Part shown: positions 9,763 through 19,171 of the stretch, one piece after another
How the letters are laid out: each line of letters opens with the position of its first letter
Numbering within the stretch: the stretch's first letter is position 1
Source: Enterobacteriaceae bacterium RIT691
GTDB lineage: Bacteria; Pseudomonadota; Gammaproteobacteria; Enterobacterales; Enterobacteriaceae
Assembly: GCA_009668205.1 (NCBI GenBank)
Contig: WJYM01000005.1
Coordinates: 1-64,000 of the forward strand
Direction of reading: 5' to 3'
DNA: 64,000 nucleotides
Program-made: the position numbers and the translations under genes
The notes under the pieces: generated by a model
Seen by the model: the letters and a program-made list of their open reading frames with translations, nothing else
The model's database searches: none
Told to the model about the DNA's origin: nothing

Positions 9763-9889
9763 ATTTTGGTTCGGTAAACTAAAAGCAAAAGCGGGTAATG
9801 TCAACGTTCGGTTCACTCCCTGCTTACGTTCGTCGCCTGCATTCGTGAAGCGGGCCGTATTCACCCTTATCAGACAGGATCCTGACCTC

Positions 9890-10849
9890 GTGACATTCCC
9901 GGCATCTTTCCGTAACACCCTGTTGCTCATCAGCCTCGCGCTTTTCGGATTAACCTCAGCGCAGTCAGCCGACTGGCCCCGGCCCCTCACCGACAGCCAC
10001 GGCACGCAAACGCTGGAACACAAACCGCTGCGCATTGTTTCCACCAGCGTCACGCTCACCGGCTCACTGCTGGCGATTGATGCGCCGGTTATCGCCAGCG
10101 GGGCGACCACCCCGAACAACCGCGTGGCCGACGATCAGGGCTTTCTGCGCCAATGGGGCGAGGTGGCCAGGCAGCGCAAGCTCGCACGCCTGTACATTGG
10201 TGAACCCAGCGCCGAAGCCATTGCCGCGCAAATGCCGGACCTGATTTTGATCAGCGCCAACGGCGGTGATTCCGCGCTGGCCCTGTACGATCAGCTTTCC
10301 CCTATCGCGCCGACGCTGGTGATTAATTACGACGACAAAAGCTGGCAGCAGCTGTTAACGCAGCTCGGTACCGTTACCGGCAATGAAAAGCAGGCCGCCG
10401 CGCGCATCGCTGAATTCGATAAACAGCTCGCCGCGCTGAAAGAACACATGAAGCGACCGCCGCAGCCCGTCAGTGCGCTGGTGTATACCGCCGCCGCGCA
10501 CAGCGCCAACCTGTGGACGCCGGAGTCCGCGCAGGGCAAGCTGCTACAGCAGCTGGGCTTTACCCTTGCCCCACTCCCCGCCGGGCTGCACACCAGCCAG
10601 AGCCAGGGCAAACGTCATGACATCATCCAGCTGGGCGGCGAAAGTCTGGCCACGGGCCTGAACGGTCAGTCACTGTTCCTGTTCGCCGGGGATAAAAAAG
10701 ATGCCGATGCCATCTATGCCAATCCCCTGCTCGCCCATTTGCCCGCCGTACAGAACAAGCAGGTGTATGCGCTGGGCACCGAAACCTTCCGTCTCGATTA
10801 CTACAGCGCCATGCTGGTGCTGAAACGGCTTGAGGCGATGTTTGGCTGA
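9890..10849 (+). CDS. fepB: FepB periplasmic ferric-enterobactin binding protein
   Basis: A 319-residue periplasmic substrate-binding protein that passes ferric enterobactin from FepA to the FepDGC importer. The signal peptide ends at about SAQSADWP, and the mature part carries [16 protein letters not shown] and [16 protein letters not shown] as in E. coli. Start choice: the frame is open from a GTG at 9845, but the GTG at 9890 has an AGGAT ribosome site 8 bp upstream and aligns residue for residue with the E. coli N-terminus (RNALLL against RNTLLL). The 3' end lies 3 bp from the convergent entS stop, leaving no room for a separate terminator. Confidence 0.95.
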   Translation: MTFPASFRNTLLLISLALFGLTSAQSADWPRPLTDSHGTQTLEHKPLRIVSTSVTLTGSLLAIDAPVIASGATTPNNRVADDQGFLRQWGEVARQRKLARLYIGEPSAEAIAAQMPDLILISANGGDSALALYDQLSPIAPTLVINYDDKSWQQLLTQLGTVTGNEKQAAARIAEFDKQLAALKEHMKRPPQPVSALVYTAAAHSANLWTPESAQGKLLQQLGFTLAPLPAGLHTSQSQGKRHDIIQLGGESLATGLNGQSLFLFAGDKKDADAIYANPLLAHLPAVQNKQVYALGTETFRLDYYSAMLVLKRLEAMFG

Positions 10850-10852
10850 CGG

Positions 10853-12088
10853 CTACCCCGCGGCTTCGGGCTGGCGAAAATTGCGCAGCTCGCTTAACAA
10901 AAACAGCAGCACGATCCCCACCACCGCCAGTCCCCAGCCGCTGGCGCTTGCCGCGGCGGCTGGCGTCAACATCGCGCCAAATCCGCCGAGCAGCGCCGCG
11001 CCAATCGCATCGCCCGTCACGTTTTGCGCCGTCCATAAACCATTAATTCGGCCAAGCATCGCTTCCGGCGTTTGCGCCTGAATCAGCGTGTACTGCAACA
11101 GCGAACTGACGGCGCTCAGCCAGCCAAACAGCGCCAGACAGAGCGTGCCCAGCAGCCAGACCGGCATCAGGCTGAACAGGCCAATGGCCATAAACGCCCC
11201 CACCGTTGTGCCCATCATCAGCGCTCCCGGGCGAACGCTGTGCGCCAGCCGTCCGCTGGTTAATGCCCCCAGCGCTGCACCCAGCGGGATGGCGGCATAC
11301 AGCACCCCCATTTGCGCGGCGGACATCTGCCAGCTCATTGCCAGCGCGGGATAAAGGACACGTACCGCGCTGGCCATGGTCAGCAATCCCCCTAACAGCG
11401 CAATGCCGCCAATTAATGGGCTTCTGAACAAAAACCGCAGACCGGCAAGCAGCGCCCGCAGAGGATGCTCACGCGGCTGAGGTGGCGGTGGAAGCTGGGG
11501 CAGTCGCAGCAGCGTCAGGGTGGTGATGAACGTGCCCAGGGCCGCCAGCAGGTAGTTCCACGAAAAACCGCCACTTGCCAACAGCAGCCCGCCGACCATC
11601 GGCGAGATGACCGAGCCAAGACGCACCGTCAGCATGGTGATCGCCCCCGCCTGCATCAGGTTTTCCCGCCCTACCAGAGCCGGTGTTGCCGCCAACAGCG
11701 CCGTCACGCCAATCGATGCAAACAGCCCATCCCAGAGACCCAGCAGATAAATCACCAGCAACGAAGGTTCCGGCATCAGGGCGTTAAGCCATAGCCCAAG
11801 AAAACCGATGCCGCAGGTGCCGCGCGCCAGCAGGATTAATTTTTTGCGCTCATAGCGGTCCGCGAGCACGCCACCGAGCATCAGACCGATAAACATCGCG
11901 CTGCCCGTCAGCGTGACCGAAAGCCCGACCTGCCAGGTCGATTGCGTGATCGCCTGAATTTGCACCGGCACGGCCACGCCGAGCAGACCCAGAGAAAGAA
12001 TGGAGATAAAACGGGCGATAAACACGGCGCGAAACGCCGGATGGGTTTTCAGCAGGCTGAGGTTCAGCAGCCAGGATTGTCTTTGCAT
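10853..12088 (-). CDS. entS: EntS enterobactin exporter (MFS)
   Basis: A 411-residue major facilitator with twelve predicted membrane segments and the loop motif [12 protein letters not shown] after the second segment. It exports enterobactin across the inner membrane to the periplasm. It aligns along its length with E. coli EntS (416), with a shorter C-terminal tail. A GTG one codon upstream is possible, but the ATG is better spaced from GAAGG. Its promoter is shared divergently with fepD and carries overlapping Fur boxes. Confidence 0.95.
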   Translation of the reverse strand: MQRQSWLLNLSLLKTHPAFRAVFIARFISILSLGLLGVAVPVQIQAITQSTWQVGLSVTLTGSAMFIGLMLGGVLADRYERKKLILLARGTCGIGFLGLWLNALMPEPSLLVIYLLGLWDGLFASIGVTALLAATPALVGRENLMQAGAITMLTVRLGSVISPMVGGLLLASGGFSWNYLLAALGTFITTLTLLRLPQLPPPPQPREHPLRALLAGLRFLFRSPLIGGIALLGGLLTMASAVRVLYPALAMSWQMSAAQMGVLYAAIPLGAALGALTSGRLAHSVRPGALMMGTTVGAFMAIGLFSLMPVWLLGTLCLALFGWLSAVSSLLQYTLIQAQTPEAMLGRINGLWTAQNVTGDAIGAALLGGFGAMLTPAAAASASGWGLAVVGIVLLFLLSELRNFRQPEAAG

Positions 12089-12157
12089 CACAGGGCCTTC
12101 AACGAACTTTCTGTACCATTTTTAGAGGCGCACATGGTAACATGCGAAAATAAGATC

Positions 12158-12182
12158 GATAACGATAATTACTATCATTATC
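12158..12182. promoter_or_regulatory. Two overlapping Fur boxes between entS and fepD
   Basis: Two 19-bp matches offset by 6 bp, at 12158-12176 and 12164-12182, each agree with the Fur consensus at 16 of 19 positions. A 6-bp offset is the arrangement that lets two Fur dimers bind opposite faces of the helix. The second box ends 18 bp before the fepD ATG. Confidence 0.88.
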
Positions 12183-12199
12183 AAATCAGGGAAGTTGCT

Positions 12200-13207
12200 A
12201 TGTCGTTCTCCCCCGTCGTGCTGCGCAGCGTCGCGGTACCCGGATTACTCATTTTGCTGGTGCTGGCCATTGCGCTGAGCTTGCTGGCTGGCGCCACCTC
12301 GTTGCCCGCCAACGTCGTACTGGATGCCCTGTCAGGAACCTGTCAGAGCCCCGACTGTATTATCGTGCAGGACGCCCGACTCCCCCGCACGCTGGCAGGT
12401 TTACTGGCCGGAGCGGCGCTCGGTCTGGCGGGTGCGCTGATGCAAACGCTGACCCGCAATCCGCTGGCCGATCCGGGCATTCTCGGCGTCAATTCCGGGG
12501 CCAGTTTTGCCATTGTGTTGGGCGCGGCGCTGTTTGGTTTTACCTCCCCGCAGGAGCAGCTGTTTCTGGCGTTTAGCGGTGCGTTTATCGCCTCGCTGCT
12601 GGTCGCCTTCACCGGCAGTCAGGGCGGCGGTCAGCTCAGCCCTGTTCGACTCACGCTGGCAGGCGTTGCGCTGGCCGCGGTGCTGGAAGGCCTCTCGAAC
12701 GGCATTTCTTTGCTTAACCCTGATGTTTACGATCAATTGCGATTCTGGCAGGCGGGTTCGCTGGATATCCGCACGCTACAAACCCTGAAAGTGGTGACTG
12801 GCCCGGTGATCCTCGCGGCAGTTGTTGCCCTGTGCATGAGCCGTTCCCTGAACAGCCTGAGTCTGGGTGCCGACACCGCGACGGCGCTGGGCAATAAAGT
12901 CGCGCGCACCCAGCTTAGCGGACTGGTGGTGATTACCGTCCTGTGCGGCAGCGCCACCGCGCTGGTCGGCCCCATTGCCTTTGTTGGCTTGATGATGCCG
13001 CACATGGCGCGCTGGCTGGTGGGCGCAGATCATCGCTGGTCGCTGCCCGTGACGTTACTGGCCACGCCTGCGCTGTTACTGTTCGCCGATATTCTGGGCC
13101 GTCTGCTGGTGCCGGGTGAGCTGCGCGTTTCTGTCGTCAGTGCGTTCCTCGGCGCGCCCGTGCTTATCTGGCTGGTCAGACGCCAGCCGCGTGGAGGTGG
13201 CGCATGA
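12200..13207 (+). CDS. fepD: FepD ferric-enterobactin ABC permease
   Basis: A 335-residue BtuC/FecCD-type permease with the family motif ARLPRTLAGLLAGAALGLAG followed by RNPLADPGILG around residues 58-98, and PIAFVGLMMPHMAR near 258. With FepG it forms the membrane channel that imports ferric enterobactin, driven by FepC. The frame is open far upstream into the entS promoter region. The ATG at 12200 behind GGGAAG matches the E. coli start and length (334). The stop overlaps the fepG start as ATGA. Confidence 0.96.
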   Translation: MSFSPVVLRSVAVPGLLILLVLAIALSLLAGATSLPANVVLDALSGTCQSPDCIIVQDARLPRTLAGLLAGAALGLAGALMQTLTRNPLADPGILGVNSGASFAIVLGAALFGFTSPQEQLFLAFSGAFIASLLVAFTGSQGGGQLSPVRLTLAGVALAAVLEGLSNGISLLNPDVYDQLRFWQAGSLDIRTLQTLKVVTGPVILAAVVALCMSRSLNSLSLGADTATALGNKVARTQLSGLVVITVLCGSATALVGPIAFVGLMMPHMARWLVGADHRWSLPVTLLATPALLLFADILGRLLVPGELRVSVVSAFLGAPVLIWLVRRQPRGGGA

Positions 13208-14196
13208 CGGCCCCTTCTGTGCGTCTGCTTTTCAGCTGTGCACTGCTGACGCTCTGTCTCCTCGCCGTTTCGCTGATGAGTTTACGCAGCGGTGCCGTCA
13301 CGCTTGAGTGGCAGCAGGTGATTTCTGCCCTGTGGGGCGATGCGACCAGAAGTATCACCATGGTGGTCACTGAATGGCGATTACCCCGCGTGTTGATGGC
13401 GCTGTTAGTCGGCGCAGCGCTTGGCGTCAGCGGCGCGATTTTCCAGTCGCTAATGCGAAATCCGCTCGGCAGCCCGGATGTGATGGGCTTCAACACCGGC
13501 GCGTGGAGCGGCGTGCTGGTGGCGATGGTATTTTACGGCCAGCATCTTACCGCCATCGCGCTGGCGGCCATGGCGGGAGGGATCATGACGTCGCTTATCG
13601 TCTGGCTGCTGGCCTGGCGGGACGGCATTGATACTTTCCGGTTAATTATCATCGGCATTGGGATACGGGCGATGCTGATGGCGTTCAACACCTGGCTGTT
13701 GCTGCGCGCCTCTCTGGAAACGGCCGTTTCCGCCGGTTTGTGGTATGCCGGATCGCTCAATGGGCTGACCTGGGCGAAAACCTGGCCTTCTGCTCCCCTT
13801 CTGCTGCTGATGCTGGGTGTTGCGGCGTTACTGGTTCGCCGCCTGCAACTGCTGGAAATGGGCGATGACAGCGCCTGCGCGTTGGGCGTGCGCGTCGAAT
13901 CTTCCCGCTTGCTGCTGATGCTGGTCGCCGTTGTCCTCACGGCGGGCGCAACGGCGCTGGCCGGGCCAATCTCATTTATTGCCCTGGTCGCGCCGCATAT
14001 TGCCCGCAGGATCAGTGGCACCGCGCGTTGGGGGCTGGCACAAGCGGCCCTGTGTGGCGCATTGCTGTTAGCCCTTGCTGATTACTGTGCTCAGCAACTG
14101 TTTTTGCCGTATCAGCTTCCGGTGGGCGTCGTCACCGTCAGCCTCGGCGGCCTTTATCTCATCGTCCTGCTCATTCAGGAGTCTCGTAAAAAATGA
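13204..14196 (+). CDS. fepG: FepG ferric-enterobactin ABC permease
   Basis: A 330-residue FecCD-family permease, partner of FepD. Typical segments are WRLPRVLMALLVGAALGVSG, RNPLGSPDVMGFNTG and GPISFIALVAPHIAR. It overlaps fepD at its start and fepC at its end, both as ATGA, so the three permease genes are coupled. Length equals E. coli FepG (330). Confidence 0.96.
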   Translation: MTAPSVRLLFSCALLTLCLLAVSLMSLRSGAVTLEWQQVISALWGDATRSITMVVTEWRLPRVLMALLVGAALGVSGAIFQSLMRNPLGSPDVMGFNTGAWSGVLVAMVFYGQHLTAIALAAMAGGIMTSLIVWLLAWRDGIDTFRLIIIGIGIRAMLMAFNTWLLLRASLETAVSAGLWYAGSLNGLTWAKTWPSAPLLLLMLGVAALLVRRLQLLEMGDDSACALGVRVESSRLLLMLVAVVLTAGATALAGPISFIALVAPHIARRISGTARWGLAQAALCGALLLALADYCAQQLFLPYQLPVGVVTVSLGGLYLIVLLIQESRKK

Positions 14197-14990
14197 CCGT
14201 TGCACAACCGCGCCTGTATGGTGAACAGCTGACCCTGAGCTATGGCAAAAAAGTGATTGCCGAAAACCTGACGGTCGCGATCCCGGACGGGCATTTCACC
14301 GCCATTATTGGCCCTAACGGCTGCGGAAAATCGACGCTGCTTCGCACCCTGAGCCGACTGATGACACCGCAGCAGGGCCACGTGTATCTGGACGGCGAAC
14401 AGATCCAGCGTTTCGCCAGCAAAGAGGTGGCGCGACGTATTGGCTTGCTGGCACAAAACGCCACCACGCCGGGTGACATCACCGTGCAGGAACTGGTTTC
14501 ACGCGGACGCTATCCGCATCAACCTCTGTTTTCGCGCTGGCGAAAAGAAGATGACGAGGCCGTCAATCGCGCCATGAACGCCACCGGTGTCACGGCGCTG
14601 GCGGGTCAAAGCGTCGATACGCTTTCTGGCGGGCAGCGCCAGCGTGCCTGGATTGCGATGGTGCTGGCCCAGGAAACCGCCATTATGCTGCTCGACGAAC
14701 CCACCACCTGGCTGGATATCAGCCATCAGATTGATCTGCTGGAATTACTGAGTGAACTGAACCGCGAAAAAGGCTACACGCTGGCCGCCGTACTCCACGA
14801 TTTGAATCAGGCCTGCCGCTACGCCACCCACCTCATCGCCCTGCGCGAGGGGAAAGTGGTGGCCGAAGGCGCACCGGGTGACATTGTGACGGCGGAATTA
14901 ATCGAAAAGATCTACGGTATGCGCTGTACCATTATTGACGACCCCGTTGCCGGGACACCGCTGGTGGTGCCGCTCGGCAGAATGTCGTGA
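14193..14990 (+). CDS. fepC: FepC ferric-enterobactin ABC ATPase
   Basis: A 265-residue ATPase with Walker A GPNGCGKST near residue 40, ABC signature LSGGQRQRA near 144, Walker B IMLLDEP near 165, and the switch histidine in AAVLHDLNQA. It energises FepDG. It is the last gene of fepDGC and is followed by a strong hairpin shared with the oncoming entF. In E. coli fepE stands next to fepC; here there is no room for it. Confidence 0.96.
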   Translation: MTVAQPRLYGEQLTLSYGKKVIAENLTVAIPDGHFTAIIGPNGCGKSTLLRTLSRLMTPQQGHVYLDGEQIQRFASKEVARRIGLLAQNATTPGDITVQELVSRGRYPHQPLFSRWRKEDDEAVNRAMNATGVTALAGQSVDTLSGGQRQRAWIAMVLAQETAIMLLDEPTTWLDISHQIDLLELLSELNREKGYTLAAVLHDLNQACRYATHLIALREGKVVAEGAPGDIVTAELIEKIYGMRCTIIDDPVAGTPLVVPLGRMS

Positions 14991-15031
14991 TGGCGGGTCA
15001 TCACCCGCCCTCACCGCGCTAAAACACGATG

Positions 15032-15064
15032 AAGGCACCTCTCGTTGCAAAACGGAGGTGCCTT
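15032..15064. terminator. Bidirectional terminator between fepC and entF
   Basis: A 10-bp perfect stem, AAGGCACCTC (15032-15041) and GAGGTGCCTT (15055-15064), with a 13-base loop. It lies in the 80-bp gap between the convergent ends of fepC and entF. T residues follow the stem on the plus strand. Confidence 0.75.
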
Positions 15065-15070
15065 TCAGGC

Positions 15071-18000
15071 TTACTGCAGCACGTCTCTTAACACCGGGCC
15101 TATTGCCTCAAACGCCTGCGGAGAGATTATCTCGACGTGTGCGCAATTCTGACGCCAGACCTCCAGTTCCCCTACCCACGGCGCCCATGCCTGATGCGGA
15201 TCCATCCCCGGCGTCAGCGTTTTCTCAGCAACAAACAGCGTCGCTTTACCCTCGAAGCGGATGCTGCGGGCGGTGGTCAGCAGACGTACGGCATCGGCAT
15301 AATTTCCCTCGATGGCAGTAAACAACTCGCCGGACGCCTGTCCCTGCTGTGCCGCGAGAAACGCCTCACGCTCTCGTTCGATTTCAGCCAGCACCTGCGG
15401 ATCCAAACCGTTGGCCTCTTTCTCAGACCAGTTCTGGGTTTCCGGTGGCCAGGTGTCGAGCAGCCCAAGAAACGCGACCGTCTCCCCCTTCGCCTGCAGT
15501 CTTGCGGCAATCCCGTGCGCCAGCGTGCCGCCCAGCGAATAGCCGAGCAGATAATAAGGCCCCTGCGGTTGCTGTTCCAACAGCGTCGCCAGATGGTGTT
15601 CGCACAGGTCATCGAGGTTTTGCGCGCTGGCCATCGGCCCTTCCGGACGCGGAGACTGAAGGCCGGTAATTGACCAGCGCGGATCCAACCAGCGGGCCAG
15701 CACGCTGAACTGCCACGCAAATCCGGATGCCGGGTGGAAACACCACAGCGTCGGGCCAGCCCCCTCACGCAGCGGCAGCCGTTTTTCGTAACCCAGCCGC
15801 TGGTTCTGCTCATCACTGGCTGACGCAAGCATTTGGCTGAGCTTGCCCACCGTCGACGCCACCATCACCTGGCCCGGCGTCACCTGACGGCTGAAGGTAC
15901 GACTCAGCTGCGCCGCCAGGCGCATCGCCAACAGCGAATGACCGCCGAGGGCAAAGAAATCGGCATCCACACTGTTGACTTCACAGCCCAGTAACGCGCT
16001 GAACGCCTGTGCCACGGTTTGTTCTGTTTCGCTTTCAACAGCGCGACCCGGCGTGTTTTGCGTGAGCGTTGGCAGCGGCAGCGCTTTGCGATCCAGTTTG
16101 CCGTTGGCGCTCAGCGGCAACGATGCCAGTGAAATAAGCGTAACCGGCACCATATGCGGGGGCAGTTTGTCTCGCAGAATTGCCAGCAGCGGCTCCGTTT
16201 CCAGCGGCTGCCCGGCGTGAGACACCACGTAGCCCACCAGTTGGCGAGCATCGCCGCCAATGCTCGCCGCCTGATTCAACACGCATGCGTGCGCCACCGC
16301 CTGTGCGACATCCGGCAGTGTCAGCATCACCCGTTCGATTTCGCCCAGTTCGATGCGCTGTCCGCGGATTTTCAGCTGATCGTCGCTTCGTCCCAGATAT
16401 TCCACCGCGCCGTTTTCCAGCCAGCGCGCCACGTCCCCCGTGCGATACATCCGCTCGCCAGGCGCGAAAGGATCGGCAATAAAGCGGCTGGCGGTCAGGT
16501 CCGGACGGCCCATATACCCTTGCGCCAGCTGAATGCCGGTGAGGTAGAGATCGCCCGCCACGCCGAACGGCACCGGGCGCATTTGTGCGTCCAGAATGCG
16601 TAACCCCGTATTCCACACCGGGTAGCCGATCGGGACGCTGTTGCCAGTCACCGCCGCCAGTTCCGCACCACAGGCGGGATACCAACTGACATCCACCGCG
16701 GCTTCCGTTGGCCCATAAAGGTTATGCAGAGGTGCGCCCGTTAACTGTTCCCATTCACGGCACAAAACGGTCGGCAGGGCTTCTCCGCTGCAAAAAACGC
16801 GCTGTAGGGTCCGGCAACACGAGACGTTGCTTTCATCCAGTGACGCCACGAAAGCCGAGAGCATTGAAGGCACAAAGTGCGTGGTCGTCACGCCATAATC
16901 GGCAAAGAATTGCTGTAATGCCTGCGGGTCACGGTGTGCTTCGGGTTCCGCCATCACCAGTTTGGCTCCCGTCATCAGGGGCCACCAGAATTCCCAAACC
17001 GAGACATCAAAACTGCACGGGGTTTTCTGCGCCACCACGTCACCAGCAGAAAGAGGATAGCTCTCCTGCATCCACAGCAGGCGGTTAACAATGGCGGTCT
17101 GCCCCACCATCACCCCTTTTGGTCTGCCGGTCGAGCCGGAGGTGAAGATGATATAGGCGGTGTGTTGCGGCTCGGAAAGCTGCAGCGGGGTGCTGCTGAC
17201 GGCAGGCAATGGCGCGCTATAGCAAAGCGTTTCAATACCCGCAAAGCGGCTCCGCTGTTCCTCCGAGGTGATAAGCAACGAAGGTTTTGCATCCTCGAGC
17301 ATCATCTGCAGGCGATCGTCAGGATAGCCCGTATCCAGCGGCAGCCACGCAGCGCCCGCTTCCACGATGCCATGCAGCGCCAGCGTGAGGAACACCGAGC
17401 GCGGCAACGCGACGGCGACGCAATCACCCGGCTTCACACCACGCTCGCGCAGCACCTGTGCCAGAGCAATCGTCTGCTCGCGCAGCTCCCGGTAATTGAA
17501 GTGCCAGCGAGCATCCGCCAGCGCGGGTGCCTCTGGCGTAGTTGCCGCCTGCGCAGCGACCAGTGAACTCAGCGTTGCCGTTGGCAGCCGCATTCCGGTG
17601 TCGTTAATCTGCTTCAGGTGCTGATATTCCTTCACGGAAACCAGTTCCACCTCACCGCAGCGCAGCGTCGGTTGCTGTGCGAACTGTTCAACCATCGCCA
17701 GCAGTCGTGCAGCGTGGTCGCGCAGCTCTCCTTCCGTGTAGCGCTGTTTGTTGGCCAACATCTCCACCGACAGCCCACCGGCGTCATCGGGGAACAGCGC
17801 CAGTTCCAGATCGTTCACCGGCCCGGTGGCCAGGGTATGCGTGGTGGCACGAACGCCGTCGATATCCAGCTGATAATCGAACACTTTGACGTTAAATACC
17901 GGGCCAAACAGCGGTTCATCCCCCGCGGCTTTTCCACTGTCGCGTACGATCTGCTCTGCGTCATAGCGCTGATGGCGGCGCATTTTTTTCAGCTGCGCAG

Positions 18001-18937
18001 CCAGTTTTTCCGCCAGTTCAACGAGCGTTTCCTGCGGGTCGATGCGGACCGCCAGCGGCAGCACGTTCAGCACCGGGCCGCTGGACGTCAGGGCGGCTGA
18101 GCCCATGCGACGCATGAAGATATACCCGGCCGCGTAGTCATTACGCCCGCAGAGACGACCAAGCCACAGCGCGGCCAGCGCCAGGGCGAGGTCAGTGCGC
18201 TGGCTGCCCGAGGCGGAAAGCAAACGGCTAAACGCGGATCGCTCTGCGCTCAGTTTTAAGCGCCAGATTGCCGTTGTCGCGGCTCGCCCCGCCAGCGGCA
18301 CGGCGGAAAGGGAAGCCGGTGCGGGTAGGTTTTTGCGCTGCTCTGCCCAAAATGCGCCATCGCGCTGCCAGCTCTCGCTTTCACGGTAACGCTGATACTC
18401 TTCCGTCACCTCAGCGAACGGCGTAAACGGGGAGGTAGGCGAGCGTTCGCCGTTCACCAGCGCCTGATAAATTTGCACAATCTGGCGGGTAATGGCGGGG
18501 AAACTGAAGCCATCCACCAGCAAATGGTGATAACGCTGATACCAGTACCAGCGGTTGTCCGTTACACGATACAGCTGATGGCAAATCAGCGGGTTACCGC
18601 TGTCAACGCGGGTATTGCTGTCCAAATCGCGCTGCATCTGCGCCAACGCCGCGGCGTGAGGATCGGCCTGCTGGCGAAAATCGTGCACCTCTGGCATAGC
18701 AAACGTTTGACGCTCATCCACCCACTGCCAGATTTCGCCGTTCTCTTCCTCAAAGCGCAGCCGCAGCGTGTCGGCCTGCGCCAGGCCGCTGACAATCGCC
18801 TGTTGTAACTGCGCCGAATGGATCTCCCCTTCCAGCTCAACATAGTGCGCCACACTCCAGGCGTTCGGCAGCGTGGAGAGCTGCTCTGCCATCCAGATCC
18901 CAGGCTGTGCCGCAACCAGCGGTAAACGGTCAGTCAT
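15071..18937 (-). CDS. entF: EntF enterobactin synthase (NRPS, C-A-PCP-TE)
   Basis: A 1288-residue non-ribosomal peptide synthetase (E. coli 1293). The condensation domain has the HHLLVDG catalytic motif near residue 138. The serine-activating adenylation domain has TSGSTGRPKG near 604 and YRTGDVARW near 835. The peptidyl carrier domain has its phosphopantetheine serine in GGHSLLAMR near 1000, and the thioesterase domain has GYSLGG near 1132. It joins dihydroxybenzoyl groups from EntB to serine and cyclises three units to enterobactin. The start overlaps the ybdZ stop by 8 bp. No frame break is seen. Confidence 0.97.
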   Translation of the reverse strand: MTDRLPLVAAQPGIWMAEQLSTLPNAWSVAHYVELEGEIHSAQLQQAIVSGLAQADTLRLRFEEENGEIWQWVDERQTFAMPEVHDFRQQADPHAAALAQMQRDLDSNTRVDSGNPLICHQLYRVTDNRWYWYQRYHHLLVDGFSFPAITRQIVQIYQALVNGERSPTSPFTPFAEVTEEYQRYRESESWQRDGAFWAEQRKNLPAPASLSAVPLAGRAATTAIWRLKLSAERSAFSRLLSASGSQRTDLALALAALWLGRLCGRNDYAAGYIFMRRMGSAALTSSGPVLNVLPLAVRIDPQETLVELAEKLAAQLKKMRRHQRYDAEQIVRDSGKAAGDEPLFGPVFNVKVFDYQLDIDGVRATTHTLATGPVNDLELALFPDDAGGLSVEMLANKQRYTEGELRDHAARLLAMVEQFAQQPTLRCGEVELVSVKEYQHLKQINDTGMRLPTATLSSLVAAQAATTPEAPALADARWHFNYRELREQTIALAQVLRERGVKPGDCVAVALPRSVFLTLALHGIVEAGAAWLPLDTGYPDDRLQMMLEDAKPSLLITSEEQRSRFAGIETLCYSAPLPAVSSTPLQLSEPQHTAYIIFTSGSTGRPKGVMVGQTAIVNRLLWMQESYPLSAGDVVAQKTPCSFDVSVWEFWWPLMTGAKLVMAEPEAHRDPQALQQFFADYGVTTTHFVPSMLSAFVASLDESNVSCCRTLQRVFCSGEALPTVLCREWEQLTGAPLHNLYGPTEAAVDVSWYPACGAELAAVTGNSVPIGYPVWNTGLRILDAQMRPVPFGVAGDLYLTGIQLAQGYMGRPDLTASRFIADPFAPGERMYRTGDVARWLENGAVEYLGRSDDQLKIRGQRIELGEIERVMLTLPDVAQAVAHACVLNQAASIGGDARQLVGYVVSHAGQPLETEPLLAILRDKLPPHMVPVTLISLASLPLSANGKLDRKALPLPTLTQNTPGRAVESETEQTVAQAFSALLGCEVNSVDADFFALGGHSLLAMRLAAQLSRTFSRQVTPGQVMVASTVGKLSQMLASASDEQNQRLGYEKRLPLREGAGPTLWCFHPASGFAWQFSVLARWLDPRWSITGLQSPRPEGPMASAQNLDDLCEHHLATLLEQQPQGPYYLLGYSLGGTLAHGIAARLQAKGETVAFLGLLDTWPPETQNWSEKEANGLDPQVLAEIEREREAFLAAQQGQASGELFTAIEGNYADAVRLLTTARSIRFEGKATLFVAEKTLTPGMDPHQAWAPWVGELEVWRQNCAHVEIISPQAFEAIGPVLRDVLQ

Positions 18938-19145
18938 GAGCGGCTCCGGCGAAATGTGCGGGCGTCAGCGTGGTCCAGTGTGCCGCCAGCCAGGCGTTAC
19001 AGGCGTCGAGGGATTGCGGTTCGCTGAGGATGTCCCAGCCCGCTGGCAGTGCACACTGCTGCGGCCAGAGGCTGTACTGCCGATGTTCATTTTGCAGCAG
19101 ATAAAACTGCCCTTGCGCATCGTCGAAAGGGTTACTGATTTGCAT
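18930..19145 (-). CDS. ybdZ: YbdZ, MbtH-like activator of EntF
   Basis: A 71-residue MbtH-family protein with the NEHRQYSLWP core motif at about residues 19-28, followed by PAGW. MbtH proteins bind adenylation domains and stimulate or stabilise them, so its partner is EntF, whose start codon it overlaps. It lies between fes and entF as in E. coli. Confidence 0.95.
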   Translation of the reverse strand: MQISNPFDDAQGQFYLLQNEHRQYSLWPQQCALPAGWDILSEPQSLDACNAWLAAHWTTLTPAHFAGAAHD

Positions 19146-19171
19146 ACCAAACTCCTGTCATAAAGCGCGCG

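Noticed and set aside
11942-12199. Upstream extension of the fepD frame
   Set aside because: It runs through the entS 5' end and the Fur boxes. The ATG at 12200 matches the known FepD N-terminus.
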